Below are positions 11,998 to 23,316 of a stretch of 64,000 bases of DNA, piece by piece. The notes beneath the pieces are model-generated. The model did not search any database. It was not told the DNA's origin and saw only the letters and a list, made by a program, of their open reading frames with translations. Positions within the stretch are counted from its first letter, which is position 1. Each line of letters begins with the position of its first letter. The translations under genes were made by a program, and so were the position numbers. Source of the stretch: Pseudomonas sp. 31-12 (GTDB taxonomy: Bacteria; Pseudomonadota; Gammaproteobacteria; Pseudomonadales; Pseudomonadaceae); the NCBI RefSeq assembly GCF_003151075.1, contig NZ_CP029482.1:1364001-1428000 (forward strand), in the 5' to 3' direction.

Positions 11998-12741
11998 GTG
12001 ACCACCAGCAATCGCATTCTTCTTGGCGTGAACATCGACCACGTTGCCACCCTGCGTCAGGCCCGGGGAACTCGCTACCCGGATCCGGTCAAGGCAGCAC
12101 TGGACGCGGAAGAGGCGGGCGCTGACGGCATCACCGTGCACCTGCGCGAAGACCGCCGCCACATCCAGGAGCGCGACGTGCTGTTGCTCAAGGACGTGCT
12201 GCAAACCCGCATGAACTTCGAAATGGGCGTCACCGAAGAAATGATGGTGTTCGCCGAGCGCATCCGCCCGGCGCACATTTGCCTGGTCCCGGAAACCCGT
12301 CAGGAACTGACCACCGAAGGTGGCCTGGACGTGGCGGGGCAGGAGGCACGGATCAAGGCCGCAGTGGATCGCCTGGCGAAGATTGGCTGTGAAGTGTCGC
12401 TGTTCATCGATGCGGACGAGCGCCAGATCGAAGCGTCCCGTCGTGTGGGGGCTCCGGCGATCGAGCTGCACACCGGTCGTTATGCCGATGCCGAGACACC
12501 GACCGACGTGGCTGAAGAGCTCAAGCGTGTGGCGGATGGCGTGGCGTTTGGCCTGGCTCAAGGCCTGATCGTCAATGCTGGTCACGGCCTGCATTATCAC
12601 AACGTTGAAGCGGTGGCCGCGATCAAGGGCATCAACGAGCTGAACATCGGCCATGCGCTGGTGGCGCATGCGTTGTTTGTCGGGTTCAAGTCGGCTGTGT
12701 CCGAGATGAAAGCGCTGATCCTGGCCGCCGCAAAAGCCTGA
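11998..12741 (+). CDS. pdxJ: Pyridoxine 5'-phosphate synthase
   Basis: Condenses 1-deoxyxylulose-5-phosphate with 3-amino-2-oxopropyl phosphate, the last ring-forming step of DXP-dependent vitamin B6 synthesis. The 247-aa TIM barrel starts at GTG 11998. It carries the family motifs [13 protein letters not shown] (residues 11-23), the [10 protein letters not shown] loop and [10 protein letters not shown] near residue 200. The upstream CAGGAGCGCTTCC gives a strong Shine-Dalgarno. It follows recO after 47 bases. A large REP hairpin ends the unit. Confidence 0.97.
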   Translation: MTTSNRILLGVNIDHVATLRQARGTRYPDPVKAALDAEEAGADGITVHLREDRRHIQERDVLLLKDVLQTRMNFEMGVTEEMMVFAERIRPAHICLVPETRQELTTEGGLDVAGQEARIKAAVDRLAKIGCEVSLFIDADERQIEASRRVGAPAIELHTGRYADAETPTDVAEELKRVADGVAFGLAQGLIVNAGHGLHYHNVEAVAAIKGINELNIGHALVAHALFVGFKSAVSEMKALILAAAKA

Positions 12742-12755
12742 AGCCAAACACAAAA

Positions 12756-12860
12756 ATCAAAGGTGGGAGCGGGCTTGCTCGCGAAGGCGGTGTGTCAGTC
12801 GACATCAACGTTGACTGATGCACCGTCTTCGCGAGCAAGCCCGCTCCCACCTTTTTTGAT
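12756..12860. repeat. REP pair forming one long hairpin between pdxJ and mltF
   Basis: The arms starting AAAGGTGGGAGCGGGCTTGCTCGCGAAG (from 12758) and ending with the complement (to about 12855) pair along nearly their whole length around a short spacer. The right arm runs into TTTTTTGAT, so the structure may also terminate pdxJ. It lies between convergent pdxJ and mltF. Confidence 0.85.
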
Positions 12861-12871
12861 TGGGGTGGCCG

Positions 12872-14557
<1,686 letters not shown>

Positions 14558-14558
14558 C

Positions 14559-14564
14559 TAGAAT
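14559..14564 (+). promoter_or_regulatory. Candidate -10 of the purL promoter
   Basis: TAGAAT at 14559-14564 lies 42 bases before the purL ATG. The -35 position (14536-14541, GTGATG) is a weak match. Confidence 0.35.
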
Positions 14565-14606
14565 GCACGGCCTCAAAGCACACCCCTTCCCGAGGCTGTC
14601 CCGAAG

Positions 14607-17600
14607 ATGTTGATCCTGCGCGGCGCTCCTGCCCTTTCTGCCTTTCGCCACAGCAAACTCCTTGAGCAACTGAGCCAGAAGGTCCCGGCTGTCAGCGGCT
14701 TGTATGCTGAATTCGCTCACTTCGCCGAAGTTACCGGCGTCCTGACCGGCGACGAACAGCAGGTGCTCGCGCGCCTTCTGAAGTACGGTCCCAGCGTTCC
14801 GGTACAAGAGCCGACCGGTCGTCTGTTTCTGGTGTTGCCACGTTTCGGCACGATCTCGCCATGGTCCAGCAAGGCCAGCGATATCGCTCGCAACTGCGGC
14901 CTGAGCAAGATCCAGCGCCTGGAGCGCGGCATCGCGTTCTACGTCGCCGGCCAGTTCAGCGACGCCGAAGCGCAGCTGATCTCCGATGCCCTGCACGATC
15001 GCATGACCCAGATCGTCCTCGGCAACCTCGAACAAGCCGCCGGCCTGTTCAGCCACGCCGAGCCGAAACCGCTGACCGCGATCGACGTGCTGGGTGGCGG
15101 TCGTGCCGCGCTGGAAAAAGCCAACACCGAGCTGGGCCTGGCCCTGGCCGAAGACGAGATCGACTACCTGGTCAACGCCTTCGTCGGCTTGAAGCGCAAC
15201 CCGCACGACATCGAACTGATGATGTTTGCCCAGGCGAACTCCGAGCATTGCCGTCACAAGATCTTCAACGCCAGTTGGGACATCGACGGTCAGAGCCAGG
15301 AAAAAAGCCTGTTCGGCATGATCAAGAACACCTACCAGATGCACAGCGAAGGCGTTCTGTCCGCTTATAAGGACAACGCTTCGGTGATCGTCGGTAACGT
15401 CGCCGGCCGTTTCTTCCCGGACCCTGAAACCCGCCAGTACGGCGCGGTGCAGGAACCGGTGCACATCCTGATGAAGGTAGAAACCCACAACCACCCGACC
15501 GCGATTGCCCCGTTCCCGGGCGCATCCACCGGTTCCGGTGGCGAGATCCGCGACGAAGGCGCCACTGGCCGTGGTGCCAAGCCAAAGGCTGGCCTGACCG
15601 GTTTCACCGTATCCAACTTGCAGATCCCTGGCTTCGAACAGCCGTGGGAAGTGCCGTACGGCAAGCCTGAGCGCATCGTTACCGCACTGGACATCATGAT
15701 TGAAGGCCCGTTGGGCGGCGCCGCGTTCAACAACGAATTCGGTCGTCCGGCCCTGACCGGTTATTTCCGTACCTTCGAGCAGTCGATCACCACCCCGCGG
15801 GGCGACGAAGTTCGCGGTTACCACAAGCCGATCATGCTGGCCGGCGGCATGGGTAACATCCGTGCCGAACACGTACAGAAAGGCGAGATCACGGTTGGCT
15901 CCAAGCTGATCGTACTCGGCGGCCCGGCGATGTTGATCGGCCTGGGCGGCGGCGCGGCTTCCTCCATGGCCACCGGCACCAGCTCGGCCGACCTGGACTT
16001 CGCTTCAGTACAGCGCGAAAACCCGGAAATGGAACGTCGCTGCCAGGAAGTCATCGACCGTTGCTGGCAACTGGGCGACAAAAACCCGATCAGCTTCATC
16101 CACGACGTGGGTGCGGGCGGTTTGTCCAACGCCTTCCCGGAACTGGTCAACGACGGCAACCGTGGTGGCCGTTTCGAACTGCGCAATATTCCAAACGACG
16201 AGCCGGGCATGGCCCCTCACGAAATCTGGAGTAATGAATCCCAGGAGCGCTACGTTCTGGCAGTCGGCCCGGCTGACTTCGAACGCTTCCAGGCGATCTG
16301 CGAGCGTGAGCGTTGCCCGTTCGCCGTCGTTGGCGAAGCCACTGCCGAGCCGCAACTGACGGTCACCGACAGCCACTTCGGCAACAGCCCGGTGGACATG
16401 CCGCTGGAAGTGCTGCTGGGTAAAGCCCCGCGCATGCACCGTTCGGCCGTTCGCGAAAACGAACTGGGCGACGATTTCGATCCAAGCACGTTGGACATCG
16501 CCGACTGCGTCGAGCGCGTCCTGCATCACCCTGCCGTGGCGAGCAAAAGCTTCCTGATCACTATCGGCGACCGCACCATCACCGGCCTTGTGGCTCGTGA
16601 TCAGATGGTCGGCCCGTGGCAGGTTCCGGTAGCCGACGTTGCCGTCACCGCCACCAGCTTCGACGTCTACACCGGTGAAGCCATGGCCATGGGCGAGCGC
16701 ACTCCGCTGGCACTGCTGGACGCTCCGGCGTCGGGCCGCATGGCTATCGGCGAAACCCTGACCAACATCGCCGCTTCGCGCATCAACAAGATCTCCGACA
16801 TCAAGTTGTCGGCGAACTGGATGTCCGCCGCCGGTCACCCGGGCGAAGATGCGCGTCTGTACGACACCGTGAAAGCGGTCGGCATGGAACTGTGCCCGGA
16901 CCTGGGCATCACCATTCCAGTGGGCAAGGACTCCATGTCCATGGCCACGCGCTGGAACGACGAAGGCGTCGACAAGACTGTGACTTCGCCGATGTCCCTG
17001 ATCGTGACCGGTTTCGCGCCAGTGGCTGACATCCGTCAGACCCTGACCCCGGAACTGCGCATGGACAAGGGCACCACCGACCTGATCCTGATCGATCTGG
17101 GCCGTGGCCAGAACCGCATGGGCGCCTCGATCCTGGCCCAGGTTCACGGCAAGCTCGGCTCGCAAGCGCCGGACGTCGACGATGCCGAAGACCTCAAAGC
17201 CTTCTTCGCCGTGATCCAGGGCCTCAACGCCGACGGTCACTTGCTGGCGTACCACGACCGTTCCGACGGTGGTCTGCTGACCAGCACCGTGGAAATGGCC
17301 TTCGCCGGTCACTGCGGTCTGAGCCTGAACCTCGACGGTCTGGCAGAAACCTCCGCCGACATCACCGCAATCCTGTTCAACGAAGAACTGGGCGCTGTAA
17401 TCCAGGTTCGCCAGGACGCTACTCCAGACATCCTCGCGCAGTTCAGCGCTGCCGGTCTGGGCGAGTGCGTGTCGGTGATCGGTCAGCCAATGAACAACGG
17501 CCAGATCAACATCACCTTCAACGGCGAAACCGTGTTCGAAGGTCAGCGTCGTCTGCTGCAACGCCAGTGGGCTGAAACCAGCTACCAGATCCAGCGTCTG

Positions 17601-18503
17601 CGTGACAACGCCGACTGCGCTGAACAAGAGTTCGACGTGCTGCTGGAAGAAGACAACCCGGGCCTGAGCGTCAAGCTGAGCTACGACGTCAACCAGGACG
17701 TCGCCGCGCCTTACATCAAGAAAGGCATCCGCCCACAAGTTGCCGTGCTGCGTGAGCAGGGCGTCAACGGTCAGGTGGAAATGGCGGCCGCGTTCGACCG
17801 CGCCGGTTTCAACGCGATCGACGTGCACATGAGCGACATTCTGGCCGGCCGTGTCGACCTGAACGAGTTCAAAGGTCTGGTGGCGTGCGGCGGTTTCTCC
17901 TACGGCGACGTACTGGGTGCCGGCGAAGGCTGGGCCAAGTCCGCGCTGTTCAACAGCCGTGCTCGCGATGCGTTCCAGGGTTTCTTCGAGCGTACCGACA
18001 GCTTCACCCTCGGCGTGTGCAACGGTTGCCAGATGATGTCCAACCTGCACGAGCTGATCCCGGGCAGCGAGTTCTGGCCGCACTTCGTGCGTAACCGCTC
18101 CGAGCAGTTCGAAGCGCGCGTGGCGATGGTTCAGGTCCAGGAGTCGAACTCGATCTTCCTGCAAGGCATGGCCGGTTCGCGCATGCCGATCGCCATCGCT
18201 CACGGTGAAGGCCATGCCGAGTTCGCCAGCGAAGAAGCATTGCTGGAAGCCGATCTGTCGGGTTGCGTGGCGATGCGTTTCGTCGATAACCATGGCAAGG
18301 TCACCGAAAACTACCCGGCCAACCCGAACGGCTCGCCGCGCGGGATCACCGGTTTGACCAGCCGTGACGGTCGCGTAACGATCATGATGCCGCACCCGGA
18401 ACGTGTGTTCCGCGCTGTGCAGAACTCGTGGCGTTCGGAAGACTGGAACGAAGACGCACCTTGGATGCGTATGTTCCGTAATGCTCGAGTCTGGGTGAAC
18501 TAA
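14607..18503 (+). CDS. purL: Phosphoribosylformylglycinamidine synthase
   Basis: Large single-chain FGAM synthetase: ATP, FGAR and glutamine give FGAM in step 4 of purine synthesis. At 1298 aa it has the full gammaproteobacterial layout. This comprises an N-terminal PurS-like part, a linker, two AIRS-type halves of the synthetase (for example [19 protein letters not shown] near residue 290) and a C-terminal class I glutaminase. The glutaminase nucleophile is in GVCNGCQMM and its histidine/acid pair in AHGEGHAEF. It is a monocistronic-looking gene opposite mltF and 5 bases before the NIF3-like gene. Confidence 0.98.
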   Translation: MLILRGAPALSAFRHSKLLEQLSQKVPAVSGLYAEFAHFAEVTGVLTGDEQQVLARLLKYGPSVPVQEPTGRLFLVLPRFGTISPWSSKASDIARNCGLSKIQRLERGIAFYVAGQFSDAEAQLISDALHDRMTQIVLGNLEQAAGLFSHAEPKPLTAIDVLGGGRAALEKANTELGLALAEDEIDYLVNAFVGLKRNPHDIELMMFAQANSEHCRHKIFNASWDIDGQSQEKSLFGMIKNTYQMHSEGVLSAYKDNASVIVGNVAGRFFPDPETRQYGAVQEPVHILMKVETHNHPTAIAPFPGASTGSGGEIRDEGATGRGAKPKAGLTGFTVSNLQIPGFEQPWEVPYGKPERIVTALDIMIEGPLGGAAFNNEFGRPALTGYFRTFEQSITTPRGDEVRGYHKPIMLAGGMGNIRAEHVQKGEITVGSKLIVLGGPAMLIGLGGGAASSMATGTSSADLDFASVQRENPEMERRCQEVIDRCWQLGDKNPISFIHDVGAGGLSNAFPELVNDGNRGGRFELRNIPNDEPGMAPHEIWSNESQERYVLAVGPADFERFQAICERERCPFAVVGEATAEPQLTVTDSHFGNSPVDMPLEVLLGKAPRMHRSAVRENELGDDFDPSTLDIADCVERVLHHPAVASKSFLITIGDRTITGLVARDQMVGPWQVPVADVAVTATSFDVYTGEAMAMGERTPLALLDAPASGRMAIGETLTNIAASRINKISDIKLSANWMSAAGHPGEDARLYDTVKAVGMELCPDLGITIPVGKDSMSMATRWNDEGVDKTVTSPMSLIVTGFAPVADIRQTLTPELRMDKGTTDLILIDLGRGQNRMGASILAQVHGKLGSQAPDVDDAEDLKAFFAVIQGLNADGHLLAYHDRSDGGLLTSTVEMAFAGHCGLSLNLDGLAETSADITAILFNEELGAVIQVRQDATPDILAQFSAAGLGECVSVIGQPMNNGQINITFNGETVFEGQRRLLQRQWAETSYQIQRLRDNADCAEQEFDVLLEEDNPGLSVKLSYDVNQDVAAPYIKKGIRPQVAVLREQGVNGQVEMAAAFDRAGFNAIDVHMSDILAGRVDLNEFKGLVACGGFSYGDVLGAGEGWAKSALFNSRARDAFQGFFERTDSFTLGVCNGCQMMSNLHELIPGSEFWPHFVRNRSEQFEARVAMVQVQESNSIFLQGMAGSRMPIAIAHGEGHAEFASEEALLEADLSGCVAMRFVDNHGKVTENYPANPNGSPRGITGLTSRDGRVTIMMPHPERVFRAVQNSWRSEDWNEDAPWMRMFRNARVWVN

Positions 18504-18508
18504 GGGCC

Positions 18509-18820
18509 GTGTACAAGCTCAGCTTTTTCGTTCCGGCCAGTCACGTGGAACAGGTCAAAAGCGCCGTATTCGCTGCCGGTGGCGGGCGGATCGGGGCTTA
18601 CGATCATTGCGCGTGGCAGGTGCTTGGCCTGGGCCAGTTTCGGCCGTTGGATGGCAGTCAGCCGTTTATTGGTGAGGCGGGGCAGGTCGAGCAGGTTGAG
18701 GAATGGAAGGTTGAGTTGGTGGTGGCGGATGAGTTGATCGTAGCCGTGGTGGCTGCATTAAAGCTGAGCCATCCCTACGAGACACCGGCTTATGAAGTGT
18801 GGCGGTTGGAGGATTTCTGA
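18509..18820 (+). CDS. NIF3/CutA-like small protein (YqfO-type domain, 103 aa)
   Basis: A stand-alone version of the PII/CutA-like domain found inserted in YqfO/NIF3 proteins. It begins YKLSFFVPASHVEQVKSAVFAAGGGRIG and ends in the conserved SHPYETPAYEVWRLEDF, with HPYE(T)P as the family hallmark. The start is GTG at 18509, 5 bases after purL, so it is probably co-transcribed, as in P. aeruginosa. Biochemical role unknown. A strong terminator follows. Confidence 0.85.
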   Translation: MYKLSFFVPASHVEQVKSAVFAAGGGRIGAYDHCAWQVLGLGQFRPLDGSQPFIGEAGQVEQVEEWKVELVVADELIVAVVAALKLSHPYETPAYEVWRLEDF

Positions 18821-18840
18821 TCTTCTACTGCTGAAATGAG

Positions 18841-18871
18841 AAACCCGCTGATGAAGATCAGCGGGTTTTTT
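18841..18871 (+). terminator. Rho-independent terminator after purL and the NIF3-like gene
   Basis: AAACCCGCTGAT (18841-18852) and ATCAGCGGGTTT (18857-18868) form a 12-bp perfect stem with a GAAG loop, followed by more Ts. Confidence 0.93.
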
Positions 18872-18904
18872 ATTGCCGAAAACTTAATGAATCCACACAA
18901 CCCT

Positions 18905-19005
18905 TGTAGGAGCTGTCGAGTGAAACGAGGCTGCGATCTTTTGATTTTGATTTTTAAAGACAAGATCAAAAGATCGCAGCCTCGTTTCACTCGACAGCTC
19001 CTACA
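18905..19005. repeat. Large perfect inverted repeat (41-base arms)
   Basis: The arms at 18905-18945 and 18965-19005 are perfect reverse complements beginning TGTAGGAGCTGTCGAGTGAA and sharing the core CTGCGATCTTTTGAT. The core recurs in 26358-26435. It lies between the purL-unit terminator and the nagE stop and is probably a non-autonomous extragenic repeat of the P. fluorescens group. Confidence 0.85.
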
Positions 19006-19016
19006 GGGGGCGAGGG

Positions 19017-20732
19017 TTAGACCTTCGCACTGACCTCACTGCGATTGACCAACGCCTCCAGCGCCCCACTCAAACTCGGCGCCTTGTCACCAATCAGCAG
19101 GTGCCACACGCCCCCTTCAAGCTGACTGACTCCCTGACAACCCAGCGCCTTCAAATCACCCTCCGACAACGCTTTGCCATCCGCCAGTTGCAGCCGAATC
19201 CGGGTCATGGCCACGCAATCCATCTGCAACACATTGTCTCCACCGCCCAACGCCTTCAGCCATTGCTGCGCCTCTGAAGTCGCCACTGCTGCTGGTTTCG
19301 GCGCATCGATAACGGCGGGAGGGGAGGAAACAAGTGCGCGACCCAGCGCCGGCATCGCCAAGCGAATTTCATCCGCGATGCTGTCGGCCATCGGCCCAAC
19401 CACCACCTGCAAACTTCCGCCCTTGCCCGGACGCACCACCGCCATCGCCCCCAGCGCTTTCAACTCTGCGTCGTTTGCCTTGTTGCGATCCACCATGTCC
19501 AGGCGCAACCGCGTGGTACATGCGCCGACAGTGATCAAATTCTGTGCACCGCCCAGCGCCTTGATGTAAGCCCCGGCGCGCTCGTTCTCGGTGACTACAA
19601 CCTTGTCACTCGCCGGCACTTCTTCACGCCCCGGTGTCTTGAGTTTGAAACGGCGAATGCAGAAATCAAACACCACGTAGTAGATCACCGCATACGCCAG
19701 ACCCACCGGTACCACCAACCAGCCGTTGGTGGATTTACCCCAGCCGAGCACCATGTCGATGAAGCCGCCGGAGAAGGTGAAACCCAGGTGGATGTTCAGC
19801 GCATTGGTGATCGCCATCGACAGGCCGGTCAGCAGCGCATGGAGCAAAAAGAGAAACGGCGCGAGGAACATGAACGCAAATTCGATGGGTTCGGTGACGC
19901 CGGTCAGGAACGAGGTCAGCGCCATCGACAGAAAGATCCCGCCCATGACCTTGCGGCGTTCCGGCAGGGCGTTGCGGTACATCGCCAGGCACGCGGCGGG
20001 CAGGCCGAAGATCATCACCGGGAACATGCCGGTCATGAACTGGCCGCCCTTCGGGTCACCGGCGAAGTAGCGCGACAGGTCGCCAGTGACCATGGCGCCT
20101 GTGGTCGGGTCGGTGAAGTTGCCGAAGACGAACCACGCCATGTTGTTGAGGATGTGGTGCAGGCCGGTGACGATCAGCAGGCGGTTGAACACGCCGAAAA
20201 CGAAGGCGCCGATGCTGCCGCTCTCCATCATCAATGTGCCGAAGCCGTTGATGCCGTGCTGGATCGGCGGCCAGATCAGACCGAAGATCACGCCCAGACC
20301 GACGGCGGCGAAGCCGGTGACGATCGGCACGAAGCGCCGTCCGCCGAAGAACGCCAGGTACTCCGGCAACTTGATGTCCTTGAAACGGTTGTACAGCGCG
20401 CCCGCCATCAAGCCGCTGACAATCCCGGCGAGCATGCCCATGTTGATGCTTGCATCCAGCACCTTGAGCGTGGAGATCATCACCAGGTAACCAATCACCC
20501 CGGCGAGGCCGGCGGTGCCGTTGTTGTCCTTGGCGAAACCGACCGCGATGCCGATGGCGAAGATCATCGCCAGGTTAGCGAAGATCACTTGGCCAGCGTC
20601 ATGGATGATCGCGATGTTCAGCAGGTCTGTGTCACCCAGACGCAGCAACAGGCCGGCAATCGGCAGGATCGCAATCGGCAGCATCAGCGCGCGGCCGAGG
20701 CGTTGCAGGCCTTCGATGAAATATTGGTACAT
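19017..20732 (-). CDS. nagE: N-acetylglucosamine PTS permease, EIIC-EIIB-EIIB'
   Basis: Membrane component of the phosphotransferase system that imports and phosphorylates GlcNAc. The 571 residues comprise a glucose-family EIIC (about 1-365, roughly ten membrane segments, with TGVTEPIEFAFMF around 278-290), then an EIIB domain with the phosphorylated Cys405 in CTTRLR, then a second EIIB-like domain (about 487-562). In the second domain the equivalent position is Ala508 (AMTRIR), so it cannot carry phosphate. The ATG at 20732 has GGGAGA upstream. The upstream frame to 20852 was rejected as it overlaps the nagF end. No EIIA is present; NagF supplies it. Confidence 0.95.
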   Translation of the reverse strand: MYQYFIEGLQRLGRALMLPIAILPIAGLLLRLGDTDLLNIAIIHDAGQVIFANLAMIFAIGIAVGFAKDNNGTAGLAGVIGYLVMISTLKVLDASINMGMLAGIVSGLMAGALYNRFKDIKLPEYLAFFGGRRFVPIVTGFAAVGLGVIFGLIWPPIQHGINGFGTLMMESGSIGAFVFGVFNRLLIVTGLHHILNNMAWFVFGNFTDPTTGAMVTGDLSRYFAGDPKGGQFMTGMFPVMIFGLPAACLAMYRNALPERRKVMGGIFLSMALTSFLTGVTEPIEFAFMFLAPFLFLLHALLTGLSMAITNALNIHLGFTFSGGFIDMVLGWGKSTNGWLVVPVGLAYAVIYYVVFDFCIRRFKLKTPGREEVPASDKVVVTENERAGAYIKALGGAQNLITVGACTTRLRLDMVDRNKANDAELKALGAMAVVRPGKGGSLQVVVGPMADSIADEIRLAMPALGRALVSSPPAVIDAPKPAAVATSEAQQWLKALGGGDNVLQMDCVAMTRIRLQLADGKALSEGDLKALGCQGVSQLEGGVWHLLIGDKAPSLSGALEALVNRSEVSAKV

Positions 20733-20764
20733 GGCAGATCTCCCTGGATTCTTGTAGTTGTTAT

Positions 20765-23281
20765 TCAGCTCAGAGGCCATTGCTGGTGACAGGCGTGACG
20801 CACCGCGCCGGCACTGCTCAGCTTGAGCAAGCCGTGGCTGATACGCCGGCATTCGGCAGCATCGAGGTGGCGCACGCGGTCCTTGATTTCACCGATCTGC
20901 ACCGGGCTCACCGACAGCTCGCTGACGCCCAGGCCGATCAGAACGGGTGTGGCCAGCGGATCAGAGGCGAGAGCACCGCAGACGCCGACCCAACGGTTAT
21001 GCACCGCCGCACCGGCGCAGGTCTGGGCGATCAGTCGCAGCAGCGCCGGATGCATCGCGTCGACGCGAGAGGCGAGACCCGCATGGTCGCGGTCCATCGC
21101 CAGGGTGTATTGCGACAAGTCGTTGGTGCCGATCGACAGGAAGTCCGAATGCTCTGCAAGCTGCTCGGCCAGCAATGCGGCGGCCGGGACTTCGATCATT
21201 ACGCCCAGTTCGGGACGCTCACTCACACCGAGTTCAGTGCACAGCGCGTCGAGGCGCTGACGGATGTGCAACAGCTCATCGACCTCGGTGACCATCGGCA
21301 ACAGGATCCGGCAGCGCGACAGCGGGCTGACGTGGAGCAGCGCGCGCAGTTGCTGATCGAGCAATTCTGGCCGCACCTGAGCCAGGCGAATACCGCGCAA
21401 GCCGAGTACCGGGTTGGCCTCGACCGGCAGCGGCAGGTAATCAAGTTGCTTGTCGCCACCGACGTCGATGGTGCGGATGATCACCGACTTGTCGCCCATG
21501 GCATCGAGCACGGCTTGATAGGCGACGTGTTGTTCCTGTTCGTCCGGTGCGGTGTTGCGGTCGACAAACAGAAACTCGGTGCGCAGCAGGCCGACGCCAT
21601 CGGCGCCATTGGCCAGCGCATCGGCCGCTTCTGCGCTGGAGGCAACGTTAGCGGCGACTTCGATGTGCACACCGTCGAGTGTCAGTGCCGGGGTGTGAGC
21701 CTGAGATTGTTGAAGTGCGCGGCGTTGTTGATGATCGAGTTGTGCCTGATGCACCTCGGCAAGGCGTTCAGCAATCGGTGTCAATTCGAGACGACCTCCG
21801 TCGGCATCGAGCACAACGTCTTGGCCTTGCGGCTGATCCAGCAGCGCCGAACCCAGCGCTACCAGGCACGGCAAGCCTTTGCCTCGCGCCAGAATGGCGA
21901 CATGCGAAGTCGCGCCGCCCTCGACCATGCACAACCCGGCGACCCCTTGCTCGCTCAGTTGCAGCAAGTCCGACGGCGTCAGTTCATGGGCGGCGACGAT
22001 GGCGCCGGCCGGTACGTCGTAATGCCAGGCTTCGCCGAGCAGGGCACGCAGCACCCGTTGCTTGAGGTCGCGTAGATCGTTGGCGCGTTCGGCCAGCAAT
22101 GCGCTGCCGAGTTGCTGGAGGACGTCGCACTGCGCGTCGATCGACTGGCTCCAGGCGTGCGTCGCGGCCATGCCTTGAGCGATGGAGACGTTGGCAGCGT
22201 CCAGCAGCGCCGGGTCTTCGAGCAAGGCGAGGTGCGCGGCGAAGATCGCTTCTTCGTCAGTGTTCTTGAGTTTCCTGGCCTGGGCCAGCGTGTGGTCGAT
22301 TTCGCAGCGTACGGCGCTCAGCGCGGTATCGAGGGCGTGCAGTTGTTGCTCGGGGTCGTGGCTGCCGGCATCCACCGGCAGGCTGATGGCGTTCAAGCGA
22401 AACAACGGCCCACCGACCAGGCCGGGCGCGGCGCACACACCGTGCAGCACGCCGGCTTCAGCCGTCCGCTGACGTCGAATATTCGATGCAGGCGCGGCGG
22501 CGTGGCTGTCTTCGGCCAGCGCCGTGGACAAGGCGATCAGCAACGCTTGCATCGCCGCTTCGGCATCCGGGCCCTGGCAGCTGACCTGAACCTCGTCCTG
22601 CTCGCCGACGGCCAGGCTCATCAGGCCGATCAAGCTGTCGCAGGTTGCCGATTTGCCGGCGAAATGCAGCTGCGATTTGCTCTTGAAGCCTTGTGCGGTC
22701 TGGCGAATCAGCGCAGCCGGGCGAGCGTGCAGACCGCCACGATGGGCGACGCGAATGTGGCCGACAATCTCTTCACCTGAAAGCTCAACTTCAGCCTGCG
22801 TACCTGGCGCGTACCGGCGAATGATGTGCAGCAGCGGATCGCCGACTTTCACCGATTTCAACGTAATGGGCCGCGCCTGAAAGTCCTGGCTGTTGGTCAG
22901 GATCATCAGGCTGACCAGGCTTTTGCACTGCTGCGCGACCTTGTCCAGGTCATAGCGCAACAGCGGCTGGCCGTTGCAGACGCGCGCGCCTTCCTTGACC
23001 AGCATCGAGAAACCTTCACCCTGCAATTCGACGGTGTCGAGGCCCAGATGCAAGAGCAATTCGGCGCCGTTGTCGGCACGCAAGGTGACGGCGTGACCGC
23101 TGCGGGCGACGTGCACAACGACGCCGGCACACGGCGCGTGAAGGGTGTCGTTCAGCGGGTCGATGGCGATCCCGTCGCCCATGGCGCCGCTGGCGAACAC
23201 CGAGTCCGGGACTTTGGCGAGCGTGAGCACCGGGCCGCTGAGCGGGGCGCTGAGGGTCAGCTCTTTATTGTTGTTATGCAT
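20765..23281 (-). CDS. nagF: Multiphosphoryl transfer protein, EIIA-HPr-EI fusion
   Basis: Soluble phosphorelay for the GlcNAc PTS: phosphoenolpyruvate to EI to HPr to EIIA to NagE. The 838 residues show, in order, a glucose-type EIIA (about 10-155, His78 in ELLLHLGL and His63), HPr (about 172-258, His185 in HRGGLHARPAA) and enzyme I (about 275-838, His460 in GGATSHVAI). EI ends in a PEP-binding barrel with the motifs RTEFLF and GTNDLSQYT. All three phosphorylated histidines are intact. It lies between the deaminase gene and nagE with gaps of 35 and 32 bases. Confidence 0.97.
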   Translation of the reverse strand: MHNNNKELTLSAPLSGPVLTLAKVPDSVFASGAMGDGIAIDPLNDTLHAPCAGVVVHVARSGHAVTLRADNGAELLLHLGLDTVELQGEGFSMLVKEGARVCNGQPLLRYDLDKVAQQCKSLVSLMILTNSQDFQARPITLKSVKVGDPLLHIIRRYAPGTQAEVELSGEEIVGHIRVAHRGGLHARPAALIRQTAQGFKSKSQLHFAGKSATCDSLIGLMSLAVGEQDEVQVSCQGPDAEAAMQALLIALSTALAEDSHAAAPASNIRRQRTAEAGVLHGVCAAPGLVGGPLFRLNAISLPVDAGSHDPEQQLHALDTALSAVRCEIDHTLAQARKLKNTDEEAIFAAHLALLEDPALLDAANVSIAQGMAATHAWSQSIDAQCDVLQQLGSALLAERANDLRDLKQRVLRALLGEAWHYDVPAGAIVAAHELTPSDLLQLSEQGVAGLCMVEGGATSHVAILARGKGLPCLVALGSALLDQPQGQDVVLDADGGRLELTPIAERLAEVHQAQLDHQQRRALQQSQAHTPALTLDGVHIEVAANVASSAEAADALANGADGVGLLRTEFLFVDRNTAPDEQEQHVAYQAVLDAMGDKSVIIRTIDVGGDKQLDYLPLPVEANPVLGLRGIRLAQVRPELLDQQLRALLHVSPLSRCRILLPMVTEVDELLHIRQRLDALCTELGVSERPELGVMIEVPAAALLAEQLAEHSDFLSIGTNDLSQYTLAMDRDHAGLASRVDAMHPALLRLIAQTCAGAAVHNRWVGVCGALASDPLATPVLIGLGVSELSVSPVQIGEIKDRVRHLDAAECRRISHGLLKLSSAGAVRHACHQQWPLS

Positions 23282-23316
23282 GGCTCGGTCTCATCAGGAA
23301 ATCGTTCGGGGCGGAC

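Noticed and set aside
20733..20852. Longer start for nagE
   Set aside because: Extension overlaps the nagF 3' end and is not membrane-like; ATG 20732 has a proper Shine-Dalgarno.
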